From assembly GCF_021729865.1 (NCBI RefSeq), contig NZ_CP063400.1, forward strand, positions 3,224,001 to 3,288,000: 64,000 nucleotides of DNA, given 5' to 3'. Position numbers and translations under genes: made by a program. Shown here piece by piece: positions 53,734-62,135 of this stretch. The notes under the pieces are model-generated. The model made no database searches and was not told the origin of the DNA. It saw nothing but the letters and a program-made list of their open reading frames with translations. Source of the DNA: Hydrogenophaga sp. SL48. Lineage in GTDB: Bacteria; Pseudomonadota; Gammaproteobacteria; Burkholderiales; Burkholderiaceae_C. How positions within the stretch are numbered: position 1 is the first letter of the stretch; each line of letters begins with the position of its first letter.

Positions 53734-55557
53734 TCAGAAAGCGTCTTCGGGCAGCTCGGCACAGGTCAGGTCGCGTTCGCGCACCACCTGCAGCCAGGCG
53801 CCGATCTTCGGCAGTTCGTAGTGGAAGAAGAAACGCATGGCACCCAGACGTCCGGTGCGCGTGGGCGACTCCGCAGAGGCATGCGCCGCGAGCGCCACGT
53901 CGAGCCAGATCCAGGCCAGCACGGTGTGGCCAAAGGCCTGCAGGTAGGGCACGGCGTTGGCCAGTGCTTCGGTCGGGTTGGCGGTGGCCCAGGCGGCTTT
54001 CGTGGCCGCGCCCACCTGCGCCAGCGCCTGGCCCAGCGCGTTGGCGTGCGCCGCGAGCTCGGGCACCTGGATCGCACGCTCGATGGTGGCGTTGATGCGG
54101 CCGGCCAGCAGCTGCAGGCCCTTGCCGTTCTCCATCAGCACCTTGCGGCCCAGCAGGTCCATGCCCTGGATGCCGTGCGTGCCTTCGTGGATCATGTTCA
54201 GGCGGTTGTCGCGCCAGTACTGCTCAACCGGGAAGTCGCGCGTGTAGCCGTAACCCCCGTGGATCTGGATCGCCAGCGAGTTCGCCTCCAGGCACCACTC
54301 GCTGGGCCAGCTCTTGGCGATGGGCGTCAACACCTCCAGCAGCAGTCGCGCGTCGTCGGCCGCCTCAGGGCGGCCGGTGTGCTGCTCGTCCACCAGGCGC
54401 GCGCAATAGAGTTCCAGCGCCAGCGCGCCTTCGCAGTAGCTCTTCTGCGCCAGCAACATGCGTTTCACGTCGGCGTGTTCGATGATGCGGACCTGGGGCG
54501 CGGCAGCGTCCTTTCCGCCGGTTGAAATGGGTCGGCCCTGCGGCCGGTTCTTCGCGTAGTCGAGCGACGCGTGGTAGCCCGCCATGCCCAGCATGGTGGC
54601 CGCCATGCCGACACCGATGCGCGCCTCGTTCATCATGTGGAACATGCACTGCAGGCCCCGGCCGGGCTGGCCGACGAGGTAGCCCACGGCGCCCGCTTCA
54701 CCGCGCACCGGGTACTTGCCCTCGCCGAAATTCAGCAGGGTGTTGGTCGTGCCGCGCCAGCCGCACTTGTGGTTCAGGCCGGCCAGCGCCACGTCGTTGC
54801 GTTCGCCGGTCAGCTGCCCTTCCGTATCCACCAGCTTCTTGGGCACGATGAAGAGCGAGATGCCTTTCACGCCGGGCACCAGCTTGCCGTCCGCATCGGG
54901 AATCTTGGCCAGCACCAGGTGGATGATGTTCTCGGTCAGCTCGTGTTCGCCGGCCGAGATCCACATCTTGTTGCCCTTGAGGCGGTAGCGCGGGCCGAGC
55001 GGGTCGGCCTCGAAGCCCTCGCCGTCGGGCAGCGCGCGCGTGACCACATCGCTGAGCGAAGAACCTGCCTGCGGTTCGCTCAGGCACATGGTGCCGGAGA
55101 AGCGACCATTGAATTCGTTGAGCGCGAACACGTGCCTTTGCGCATCCGTGCCGTGTTTCATCAGCAGGTTGGCGTTGCCGGTGGTCAACATGCCCGAGCC
55201 GATGCTGACCGAGGCCATGGCAAAGAAGGCGTTGGCCGCGGCCTCCACGGTGTAGGGCAGTTGCATGCCGCCGACGCTGTAGTCCTGCGCGGCGCTGAGC
55301 ATGCCGCTCTCGGCGTAGGCCTTCTGCGCATCGTGCGTGGCCTGCGGCAGGATGACCTTTTCGCCATCGAAGTGCGGCTCCTGCGTGTCCACCAGGCGGT
55401 TGAACGGCGCGTACTTCTCGCGCGCGATGCGCTCGCAGGTGTCGAGCACGGCGTCGAAGGTTTCGCGCGAGTGGTCGGCGAAACGTTCACGCTGGCTGAG
55501 CGCCTCGGCGCCCAGCCAGTGATGGAGCAAAAAGTCGATGGTGGGACGCAAGCTCAT
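53734..55557 (-). CDS. Acyl-CoA dehydrogenase (C-terminal-extended FadE-like type)
   Basis: 607-residue FAD enzyme of beta-oxidation: N-terminal RPTIDFLLHHWLGAEAL, then the substrate/FAD part FSGTMCLSEPQAGSSLSDVVTRA, NKMWISAGEHELTENIIHLVLAKIP, NFGEGKYPVRGEAGAVGYLVGQPGRGLQCMFHMMNEARIGVGM and IHGGYGYTRDFPVEQYWRDNRLNMIHEGTHGIQGMDLLGRK (FAD-binding). The likely catalytic Glu is in HEGT. The extra C-terminal helical domain of about 130 residues is typical of this subfamily. GGAG lies 5 nt before the ATG. Head gene of the run down to 48007. Confidence 0.94.
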   Translation of the reverse strand: MSLRPTIDFLLHHWLGAEALSQRERFADHSRETFDAVLDTCERIAREKYAPFNRLVDTQEPHFDGEKVILPQATHDAQKAYAESGMLSAAQDYSVGGMQLPYTVEAAANAFFAMASVSIGSGMLTTGNANLLMKHGTDAQRHVFALNEFNGRFSGTMCLSEPQAGSSLSDVVTRALPDGEGFEADPLGPRYRLKGNKMWISAGEHELTENIIHLVLAKIPDADGKLVPGVKGISLFIVPKKLVDTEGQLTGERNDVALAGLNHKCGWRGTTNTLLNFGEGKYPVRGEAGAVGYLVGQPGRGLQCMFHMMNEARIGVGMAATMLGMAGYHASLDYAKNRPQGRPISTGGKDAAAPQVRIIEHADVKRMLLAQKSYCEGALALELYCARLVDEQHTGRPEAADDARLLLEVLTPIAKSWPSEWCLEANSLAIQIHGGYGYTRDFPVEQYWRDNRLNMIHEGTHGIQGMDLLGRKVLMENGKGLQLLAGRINATIERAIQVPELAAHANALGQALAQVGAATKAAWATANPTEALANAVPYLQAFGHTVLAWIWLDVALAAHASAESPTRTGRLGAMRFFFHYELPKIGAWLQVVRERDLTCAELPEDAF

Positions 55558-55594
55558 GGGGCTCCTCGATCAGGGAGCGCCAACTGTAATGCGC

Positions 55595-56626
55595 TCAGGC
55601 GCGCGGGCTTGACCCCTGCATGACAGCACGCGGCGTCTTCAGGGTGTCCACCGGGCGCTCGCCGAAACGGCGCTGGTACTGCGCCGCGAAGTGGCCCATG
55701 TGCAGGAAGCCGTGCTCGGCGGCCACCAGCGTCACGGTCACGTCGGTCGACGCCTGGCCGGCGGCCCGGCGCAGCAGCTCGCGCACCTTGTCCAGGCGCA
55801 GGTTGCGCCAGTACACCATGGGCGACTCGCCGGTGTGGGCCACGAAGGCCTGCTGCAGGCTGCGCGCGCTCACGTGCAGGTGCCCGCAGAGGTCGGCCAG
55901 CGTCAAGGGCCGTGTCACGTTGGCCTGCATGAAGTCCTGCGCCCGTCGCACGGCGCGCGGCAGCAGCGGGCGCCGGGTGTCGCCACACAGGGCCTCGCTG
56001 TAGTTGTGGGGCGCCTGCATGAGCAGGGTGCTGAGCAGGTAGGCCTCTGCCTGTCGTGCCAGGGCGGAGCCGGCGAACCCGGCGTCCACCTCCAGGGTTT
56101 CGGCCAGGTAACGCACAAACCCGGCCAGGGGCGCCAGCGCCGGCGTGTCCATGGCCAGGCCCAGCCCGAACACCAGCGGGCGGTGCACGGCGGTTTGCGT
56201 CAGTTGCTCCATCTGACGCACCACGGCCCCCTGCGACAGGCGCAGGATCAGGTGAGGGCTGTCGTCGGCCCAGCGCATCTTCAGGTACTCGCTGGGGGAC
56301 GGCAACGAGGCCACTCCCGGGCGGGCCGTGACCCGCTGCCCGCCGCAGTGCACCTCGGCACTGCCCCGCAACGGAATCTGCAGCAGGTAGAAGCTGCCGA
56401 GCTGCCCGGGTTCGATGTCCACCGCCGGACCGTACTGCACGTAGTTGAGGCTGACGTCCTGACACACCGGCGCGCTGTGGTGGCGCGCGTCGAGCACCAC
56501 GGCCGACCCGCAGGGGTTGAGCATGTGGGGGCAGAACACGCGCGCCACCGCCTCGCGCGCCTGGTCCACGTCCCGCGTGTGAAACAGCGCGTGGCTGGCC
56601 AGCGGGTAACGGTAGGGCGACAACAT
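55595..56626 (-). CDS. AraC-family regulator, divergent from the monooxygenase cluster
   Basis: 343 residues. An N-terminal AraC-binding-like (XylS/AndR type) sensor domain (SLNYVQYGPAVDIEPGQLGSFYLLQIPLRGSAEVHCGGQRVTARPGVASLPSPSE) precedes a C-terminal HTH (VTRPLTLADLCGHLHVSARSLQQAFVAHTGESPMVYWRNLRLDKVRELLRRA...AAEHGFLHMGHFAAQYQRRFGERPVDTLK). It faces the SDR-StyA-StyB-DLH operon across a 195-bp gap and is its likely activator. This type commonly responds to aromatic compounds. Confidence 0.9.
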   Translation of the reverse strand: MLSPYRYPLASHALFHTRDVDQAREAVARVFCPHMLNPCGSAVVLDARHHSAPVCQDVSLNYVQYGPAVDIEPGQLGSFYLLQIPLRGSAEVHCGGQRVTARPGVASLPSPSEYLKMRWADDSPHLILRLSQGAVVRQMEQLTQTAVHRPLVFGLGLAMDTPALAPLAGFVRYLAETLEVDAGFAGSALARQAEAYLLSTLLMQAPHNYSEALCGDTRRPLLPRAVRRAQDFMQANVTRPLTLADLCGHLHVSARSLQQAFVAHTGESPMVYWRNLRLDKVRELLRRAAGQASTDVTVTLVAAEHGFLHMGHFAAQYQRRFGERPVDTLKTPRAVMQGSSPRA

Positions 56627-56821
56627 GGCGCTGACGCTAACAAATCACGCAGCGGAGCGCCACGGGATTTTCCCGCGACGACGCGCCAGGAGCGGGCACG
56701 CCCTCCAATTTCTCGTTTTTGGGACGGTGGCTGCGCAAACGGGATGCCACCGGGACCCGCTGGTTTCTACATTGGCCCCCACCGCCACCCGCGGCGTTTG
56801 TTTCAAGCCCAGGAGACCCCC

Positions 56822-57625
56822 ATGCCCCAAGCCACTTTTCTCGGACTGTCCGGCAAGACCGCCATCGTCACCGGCGGTGCCACCCTCATCGGCGCCGCCG
56901 TGGTGCGGGCCCTGCACGCCCAGGGCGTGCGGGTCACGCTGGCCGACATCGACACCGCCGGCGGCCAGGCCGTGGCCGATGGCTGCGGTGAGGGCGTGTG
57001 GTTCCGCGCGACCGACATCACCGACGACGCCCAGGTGACGGCCTGTGCGGACGAGACCGCCGCGCGCTTCGGCGGCGTCGACTTCCTGGTCAACCTCGCC
57101 TGCTCGTACGTGGACGAGGGGCTGCGGTCGGGCCGCGCCGACTGGCACCAGGCCCTGGACGTGAACGTGGCCAGCGCGGTGATGATGCTCAAGGCAGTGC
57201 ACCCGCACATGCAGAAGGCCGGGGGCGGCGCGGTGGTCAACTTCACCAGCATCTCCTCCGGCGTGGCCCAGACCGGGCGCTGGCTCTACCCGGTCAGCAA
57301 GGCCGCGCTGGTGCAGCTGACGCGCAACATGGCCATGGACCTCGCGCCCGATCACATCCGGGTCAACAGCGTGTCACCCGGCTGGACCTGGTCGGCCATC
57401 ATGAACCAGCTGACCCACGGCGACCGCGCCAAGACCGACCGCGTGGCCGCCCCCTTCCACCTGCTCCAGCGCGTCGGCGACCCCGACGAGGTGGCCCAGG
57501 TGGTGCTGTTCCTGTGCTCGGACCACGCCAGCTTCGTCACAGGCGCCGACTACGCCGTGGACGGCGGCTATTCGGCGATGGGCCCGGAATCGCACGAACC
57601 GGCCATCCCGAAACTGATGGCCTGA
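56822..57625 (+). CDS. Short-chain dehydrogenase of the monooxygenase cluster
   Basis: 267-residue SDR. TGGATLIGAAV (residues 17-27), Asp42 in ADIDTAGG (NAD preference) and Tyr156-x3-Lys160 in YPVSKAALVQ. The usual NNAG is replaced by NLACSYV (91-97), an unusual change in the structural motif. Tryptophans near the active site (RWLYP, GWTWSAIMNQ) could suit an aromatic substrate. AGGAG lies 6 nt upstream of the ATG. First gene of a four-gene plus-strand operon; it may oxidise the diol or hydroxy product of the oxygenase. Confidence 0.9.
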   Translation: MPQATFLGLSGKTAIVTGGATLIGAAVVRALHAQGVRVTLADIDTAGGQAVADGCGEGVWFRATDITDDAQVTACADETAARFGGVDFLVNLACSYVDEGLRSGRADWHQALDVNVASAVMMLKAVHPHMQKAGGGAVVNFTSISSGVAQTGRWLYPVSKAALVQLTRNMAMDLAPDHIRVNSVSPGWTWSAIMNQLTHGDRAKTDRVAAPFHLLQRVGDPDEVAQVVLFLCSDHASFVTGADYAVDGGYSAMGPESHEPAIPKLMA

Positions 57626-57662
57626 GCCTCGTTTTTCCCCCACACCACCAGGAGACAACACC

Positions 57663-58895
57663 ATGCGCAAGATCATGATCGTCGGCGCCGGCCAGGCCGG
57701 CCTGCAACTGGGCATCAGCCTGCTCCAGCGCGGCTACCGCGTCAGCATCACCAGCAACCGCACGCCCGAAGACATGCGCACCGGCAAGGTGCTGTCCAGC
57801 CAGTGCATGTTCCACGACAGCCTGCAGCTCGAACGCGACCGCGGCCTCAACTTCTGGGAGCCCGACTGCCCGCCGGTCGAAGGCATCTCGTTCACCGTGC
57901 CCCACCCCGAGCTGCCCGGCGAAAAGGCCATGAGCTGGGGCCACCGGCTGGACCACAAGGCGCAGTCGGTCGACCAGCGCGTGAAGGTGCCCGGTTGGAT
58001 GGCCGAGTTCGACCGCCTGGGCGGCGAGCTGCTGATGCACGAAGCCGGCATGGACGACCTGGAGCGCTGGACGCAGGACCACGACCTCGTGATCGTGGCC
58101 GCCGGCAAAGGCGCCATCGCCCAGATGTTCCAGCGCGACGCCCGCCGCAGCCCCTACGACAAGCCGCAGCGCGCCCTGGCGCTGACCTATGTGCACGGCA
58201 TGGCGCCCCGCCCCGAGTACTCGGCCGTCAACTTCAACCTCATCCCCGGCGTGGGCGAGTACTTCGTGTTCCCGGCGCTGACGGTCAGCGGCCCCTGCGA
58301 GATCATGGTGTTCGAGGGCGTGCCCAGCGGTCCCATGGACTGCTGGGGAGACGTGACGACGCCGGCCCAGCACCTGGCCCGCTCGAAAGAAATCCTGGCG
58401 AAGTTCCTGCCCTGGGAAGCGGCCCGCTGCACCCAGGTGGAACTGACCGACGCCAACGGCATCCTGGCCGGGCGCTTCGCCCCCACGGTGCGCCAGCCGG
58501 TGGGCCAGTTGCCCAGCGGCCGGGTGGTGATGGGCATGGCCGACGCGGTGATGCTCAACGACCCCATCACCGGCCAGGGCTCCAACAACGCGGCCAAGTT
58601 CGCGAACGCGGTGGAGCATGCCATCGTGGCGCACGGCGACCAGCCCTTTGACGCCACCTTCATGCAGCAGACCTTCGAGGACTTCTGGGCAAGTTACGGC
58701 CACTTCGCCACCGACTGGACCAACGCCTTGTTGTCGCCGCCACCGCCCCACGTGCTCAAGGTGCTGGGCGCGGCCGTTGGCGAACCCCGGGTGGCCCGGC
58801 GCATCGCCAACGGCTTCAACAACCCGACCGACTTCGTGAACTTCTTCATGACGCCGGACAAGGTCGACGCCTACCTCGACGCGGTGCCGGCATGA
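57663..58895 (+). CDS. StyA-like FAD monooxygenase (styrene/indole monooxygenase family)
   Basis: 410-residue oxygenase component of a two-component group E flavin monooxygenase that epoxidises alkenes such as styrene or indole. Rossmann motif VGAGQAGLQLGISLL (residues 7-21), the family signature MFHDSLQLERDRGLNFW, ALTYVHGMAPRPEYSAVNFNLIPGVGEYFVFPAL in the substrate domain, and GMADAVMLNDPITGQGSNNAAKFA near the FAD. It lacks its own reductase and depends on the next gene. AGGAG precedes the ATG by 9 nt. Similar proteins act as indole oxygenases in clusters of comparable make-up. Confidence 0.92.
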   Translation: MRKIMIVGAGQAGLQLGISLLQRGYRVSITSNRTPEDMRTGKVLSSQCMFHDSLQLERDRGLNFWEPDCPPVEGISFTVPHPELPGEKAMSWGHRLDHKAQSVDQRVKVPGWMAEFDRLGGELLMHEAGMDDLERWTQDHDLVIVAAGKGAIAQMFQRDARRSPYDKPQRALALTYVHGMAPRPEYSAVNFNLIPGVGEYFVFPALTVSGPCEIMVFEGVPSGPMDCWGDVTTPAQHLARSKEILAKFLPWEAARCTQVELTDANGILAGRFAPTVRQPVGQLPSGRVVMGMADAVMLNDPITGQGSNNAAKFANAVEHAIVAHGDQPFDATFMQQTFEDFWASYGHFATDWTNALLSPPPPHVLKVLGAAVGEPRVARRIANGFNNPTDFVNFFMTPDKVDAYLDAVPA

Positions 58896-58956
58896 ACACC
58901 GCCCGGCCGTTCCAAAGGCGCTCAGCCCCGCGGTGCGCAGCACGGAGGGCAGTCCC

Positions 58957-59514
58957 ATGACCGCAGCCGAACTGGGCACCCTGCCCCCCTTGCAGGCCTT
59001 GCGCCACAGCGCCAGCCTGCCGCTGTCCGACTTCCGCCTGGCCATGCGCCGCCTGACCGGCGCCGTGACCCTGGTGGCCACCCACGATGGCCAGACCCTG
59101 GCCGGCCTGACCGCCACCGCCGTGACGTCCTTCTCGGCCGAACCGGCGCGGCTGCTGGCCTGCGTCAACCTCAAGGGCTCGACCTTCCGCGCCATCGCGG
59201 AAAGCCGGCGCATGAGCGTGAACCTGCTGGCCTACCGCCACCTCGACCTGGCGCAGCAGTTCGGTGGCGCGCCCACCCCGCAGTCGCAGCGCTTCGAGCC
59301 CGGTCGCTGGGGCACGTTGGCCACCGGCGCGCCGGTGCTGCTGGACGCGCTGGCCGTGTTCGATTGCGTCGTGGACGAAATGATGGTGGCCCACAGCCAC
59401 GCCGCCATGATCGGCGAGATCAAGGCGGTGCTGCTGAGCCCGCGCAACGAAGCGCCGCTGCTGTACTCGGACGGCCAATACACCACCCTCGCAGACCTTG
59501 GAGAAACCGCATGA
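58957..59514 (+). CDS. StyB-like flavin reductase
   Basis: 185-residue flavin reductase (RutF/HpaC/StyB fold) that supplies reduced FAD to the upstream monooxygenase. Marks: FRLAMRRLTGAVTLVATHDGQTLAGLTATAVTSFSAEPARLLACVNLKGST and MSVNLLAYRHLDLAQQFGG. The ATG at 58957 has GGAGGG 7 nt upstream; a GTG at 58933 is rejected. Its stop overlaps the next start as ATGA. Confidence 0.92.
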   Translation: MTAAELGTLPPLQALRHSASLPLSDFRLAMRRLTGAVTLVATHDGQTLAGLTATAVTSFSAEPARLLACVNLKGSTFRAIAESRRMSVNLLAYRHLDLAQQFGGAPTPQSQRFEPGRWGTLATGAPVLLDALAVFDCVVDEMMVAHSHAAMIGEIKAVLLSPRNEAPLLYSDGQYTTLADLGETA

Positions 59515-60749
59515 CACCCACCGCCCAACACATCCGCATCCCGGCCAGCGACGGCAGCGGATCTTTCGACGCCTACCTCGCCCTGCCACCCTCGGGCCAT
59601 GGCCCCGGCATCGTGCTCGCGCAGGAAATTTTTGGCGTCAACGCCACCATGCGCGCCGTGGCCGACCACTACGCCGAAGAAGGGTATGTGGTGCTGGTGC
59701 CCGACCTGTTCTGGCGCCAGCAGCCCGGCATTCAGCTGGGCTACACCGAGGCCGATTTCCAGCGCGCCTTCGGTCTTTACCAGGGCTTCGACGAAACCCT
59801 GGGCGTGGCCGACATCCAGGCCAGCCTGAACGCGCTGCGCCAGCGCCCCGAGTGCACGGGCCAGGCCGGTGTGCTGGGCTTCTGCCTGGGCGGCAAGCTG
59901 GCCTACCTGGCGGCCTGCCACACCGATGCCGATGTGGCCGTGGGCTACTACGGCGTGGGCATTGAAAAGGCGCTGGACGACGCCAAGAGCCAACGCGGCC
60001 GGCTGGTGCTGCACATCGCCGAAAACGACGCCTTCTGCCCGCCCGAGGCGCGCGCCGCGATCCTGGCGGCGCTGTCGGGCCGCGAGCAGACCGAGCTGTA
60101 CGTGTACCCCGGTGTGGACCATGCGTTTGCCCGGCAGGGCGGCGACCACTTCCACAAGCCTTCGGCGCTGATGGCGCACCAGCGCAGCGTGGCCGCCTTC
60201 AAGGCCGCCATGGGCCCCCACCCCGACTTCTCGGCCCTGTGGGACAAACACTGCGAACACGAGTTCGCCACCCGCGACGTGGCCGCCACCATGGCCACCA
60301 TGGTGGCCGAGCCGTACGTGAACCACATTCCCACCATGACCGGCGGCGTGGGCCACACCATGCTGTCGCGCTTCTACCAGCACCACTTCGTCAACAGCAA
60401 CCCGCCCGACACCACGCTGGTGCCGATCTCGCGCACCATCGGCGCGACGCAGATCGTCGACGAGCTGCTGTTCTGCTTCACCCACACCTGCGAGATCGAT
60501 TGGATGCTGCCCGGCATCGCGCCCACGGGCAGACGGGTCGAGATCCCCCTGGTGGCGATCGTCAAGTTCCGGGGAGACAAGCTCTACCACGAGCACATCT
60601 ACTGGGACCAGGCCAGCGTGCTGGTGCAGATCGGCCAACTTGACCCGGCCGGTCTGCCGGTGGCCGGCATCGAGACGGCGCGCAAGCTGCTGGACGAACA
60701 CCTGCCGTCCAACACCTTGATGGCGAGCTGGGCCAAGTCAGCGCCCTGA
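59511..60749 (+). CDS. Dienelactone hydrolase--NTF2/SnoaL fusion protein
   Basis: 412 residues in two domains. Residues 1-235 are a dienelactone-hydrolase-type alpha/beta hydrolase with Cys125 in GFCLGGK, Asp173 in ENDAFCP, His204 in GVDHAFAR, and Glu39 in AQEIFGV, a full catalytic set. Residues about 250-400 are an NTF2-like domain (MLSRFYQHHFVNSNPPDTTLVPISRTIGATQIVDELLFCFTHTCEIDWMLPGIAPTGRRVEIPLVAIVKFRGDKLYHEHIYWDQASVLVQIG). The hydrolase may open a lactone or lactam made by the oxygenase. Translation is coupled to the flavin reductase through ATGA. Confidence 0.92.
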   Translation: MTPTAQHIRIPASDGSGSFDAYLALPPSGHGPGIVLAQEIFGVNATMRAVADHYAEEGYVVLVPDLFWRQQPGIQLGYTEADFQRAFGLYQGFDETLGVADIQASLNALRQRPECTGQAGVLGFCLGGKLAYLAACHTDADVAVGYYGVGIEKALDDAKSQRGRLVLHIAENDAFCPPEARAAILAALSGREQTELYVYPGVDHAFARQGGDHFHKPSALMAHQRSVAAFKAAMGPHPDFSALWDKHCEHEFATRDVAATMATMVAEPYVNHIPTMTGGVGHTMLSRFYQHHFVNSNPPDTTLVPISRTIGATQIVDELLFCFTHTCEIDWMLPGIAPTGRRVEIPLVAIVKFRGDKLYHEHIYWDQASVLVQIGQLDPAGLPVAGIETARKLLDEHLPSNTLMASWAKSAP

Positions 60750-60752
60750 GGA

Positions 60753-60775
60753 AGCCCCCCCGCGCCGGCGGGGCT
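60753..60775. terminator. Candidate bidirectional stem-loop terminator
   Basis: AGCCCC (60753-60758) pairs with GGGGCT (60770-60775), and the GC-rich loop can pair further. It lies between two convergent genes ending at 60749 and 60786. No clear T-run follows on either strand, so it is only a candidate. Confidence 0.4.
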
Positions 60776-60785
60776 CCCCCGGTGC

Positions 60786-61754
60786 TTATTGCGGCTCGAT
60801 CTTCGCGTCCTTGATCGCCTTGGCCCACTTGGCGGTCTCGGCCACGCTGCGCTTGGCCAGGTCGGCGGGGGTGCCGGGTTCGACCGCGAAGCCGATGCCC
60901 GCGAACTTGTCCTGGATGTCCTTGCTGTTGGCCGCGTCGTTCACCGCCTTGTTGAGCTTGGCCACGACCTCGGGCGGCGTGCCCGCGGGCGCGAACACGG
61001 CGAAGTAGGCGATCAGCTCATAGTCCTTCAAGCCCAGCGCCTCGTTCACGGTGGGCAGCTCGGGCACGGCCGGCGAGCGCTTGCTTGAGGTGACCGCCAG
61101 ACCACGCACCTTGCCCGCCTTCACCTGCGGCAGCATCACCGCGAAGTCGGCGCTGAACATCTGCACCACGCCGCCGATCAGGTCGGTCATGGCGGCGGGG
61201 CCGCTCTTGTAGGACACGTTGGTGAGCTGGATGCCGGCCATGCCCGCCATCATCTCGGTGGACACGAGCTGCGAGGTGCTGGCGCTGGCGAAGTTGATGC
61301 TGCCCGGCTTGGCCTTGGCCATGTCCACCAGCTCCTTCAGCGTCTTGGCCGGCACGTCGTTGTTGACCGCCATGATCAGCGGCACCGAGCCCATGTAGCC
61401 CACCGGTGCAAACGCGGTGTCCTGGTCGTAGGGCAGCTTCTTCATCAGGCTCTTGAGCGCGGCGTTGGTGCTGTTGGTGCCGATCAGGATGGTGTAGCCG
61501 TCGGGTGCGGCCTTGGCCACCGCGTCGGCACCCAGCAGGCCGTTGGCCCCAGGCTTGTTGTCGACCACGATGGTCTGCCCCAGCGACTCCTGCATCTTCA
61601 GCGCGAAGGCGCGGCCGATGGTGTCGGTGGCGCTGCCGGCGGCAAACGGCACGACCGCCTTGATCGGCCGGTCGGGCCAGGCCTGTGCCAGGGCGGTGGA
61701 TGAACACACCAGCGCGGCGGCGGTGGTGGCGAGCAATCGGAACACAGAACGCAT
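60786..61754 (-). CDS. Bug/TctC-family periplasmic substrate-binding protein
   Basis: 322 residues. Signal peptide MRSVFRLLATTAAALVCSSTALAQ, then the Bug receptor fold: WPDRPIKAVVPFAAGSATDTIGRAFALKMQESLGQTIVVDNKPGANGLLGADAVAKAAPDGYTILIGTNSTNA. This is the classical Bug type, distinct from the two TctC-like genes at 13-15 kb. No transporter membrane genes are near. It is likely the receptor for a carboxylate used by the surrounding catabolic genes. Confidence 0.94.
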   Translation of the reverse strand: MRSVFRLLATTAAALVCSSTALAQAWPDRPIKAVVPFAAGSATDTIGRAFALKMQESLGQTIVVDNKPGANGLLGADAVAKAAPDGYTILIGTNSTNAALKSLMKKLPYDQDTAFAPVGYMGSVPLIMAVNNDVPAKTLKELVDMAKAKPGSINFASASTSQLVSTEMMAGMAGIQLTNVSYKSGPAAMTDLIGGVVQMFSADFAVMLPQVKAGKVRGLAVTSSKRSPAVPELPTVNEALGLKDYELIAYFAVFAPAGTPPEVVAKLNKAVNDAANSKDIQDKFAGIGFAVEPGTPADLAKRSVAETAKWAKAIKDAKIEPQ

Positions 61755-61801
61755 CAGAGTCTCCTTCGGTTGGTATCAAAAAGGCGAGGTCAGTGTAGGT
61801 C

Positions 61802-62134
61802 TCAGAGTGGCAGATCCAGCACGGCGGCACTCAGGGTTTTACCGTGGGCGTCGAGGGCCAGCGAACGCGTGACGCCGCCGCCCAGGGCGTCGAACATCAC
61901 GAAATGCACCGCCGCGAGATCGGGCAAGGTGTAGCGCTGCACCGGGCCATGCACCACGCCGGCAAAGTGGGCCTGCACACGCTCGGCGCTGAGCAGGCGC
62001 TCCAGCACCGGGTAGTCCTCCGGATCCAGCGCGATCACGCTGAGCGTGGCGCGGTTGCCCTTGTCGCCCGAGCGGGCCAGTGCGATGTCGCGCAGGGTGC
62101 GGTTGGGGGATGCTTTTCTGGACGGTGCTGTCAT
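61802..62134 (-). CDS. AtuA-associated small domain protein
   Basis: 110 residues corresponding to the C-terminal (ferredoxin-fold-like) domain that in longer AtuA proteins is fused to the DUF1446 part: RTLRDIALARSGDKGNRATLSVIALDPEDYPVLERLLSAERVQAHF and RYTLPDLAAVHFVMFDALGGGVTRSL. The SGDKGN motif is typical. Here it is a separate gene starting 1 bp after the AtuA stop. It presumably acts with AtuA as one complex. Confidence 0.85.
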   Translation of the reverse strand: MTAPSRKASPNRTLRDIALARSGDKGNRATLSVIALDPEDYPVLERLLSAERVQAHFAGVVHGPVQRYTLPDLAAVHFVMFDALGGGVTRSLALDAHGKTLSAAVLDLPL

Positions 62135-62135
62135 G

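Noticed and set aside
51829..54525. 898-codon plus-strand frame
   Set aside because: Antisense to the CurA-type, thioesterase, SDR and acyl-CoA dehydrogenase genes.
57663..59514. Styrene side-chain degradation operon (styABCD)
   Set aside because: No styrene oxide isomerase or phenylacetaldehyde dehydrogenase gene; an SDR and a DLH fusion are present instead.
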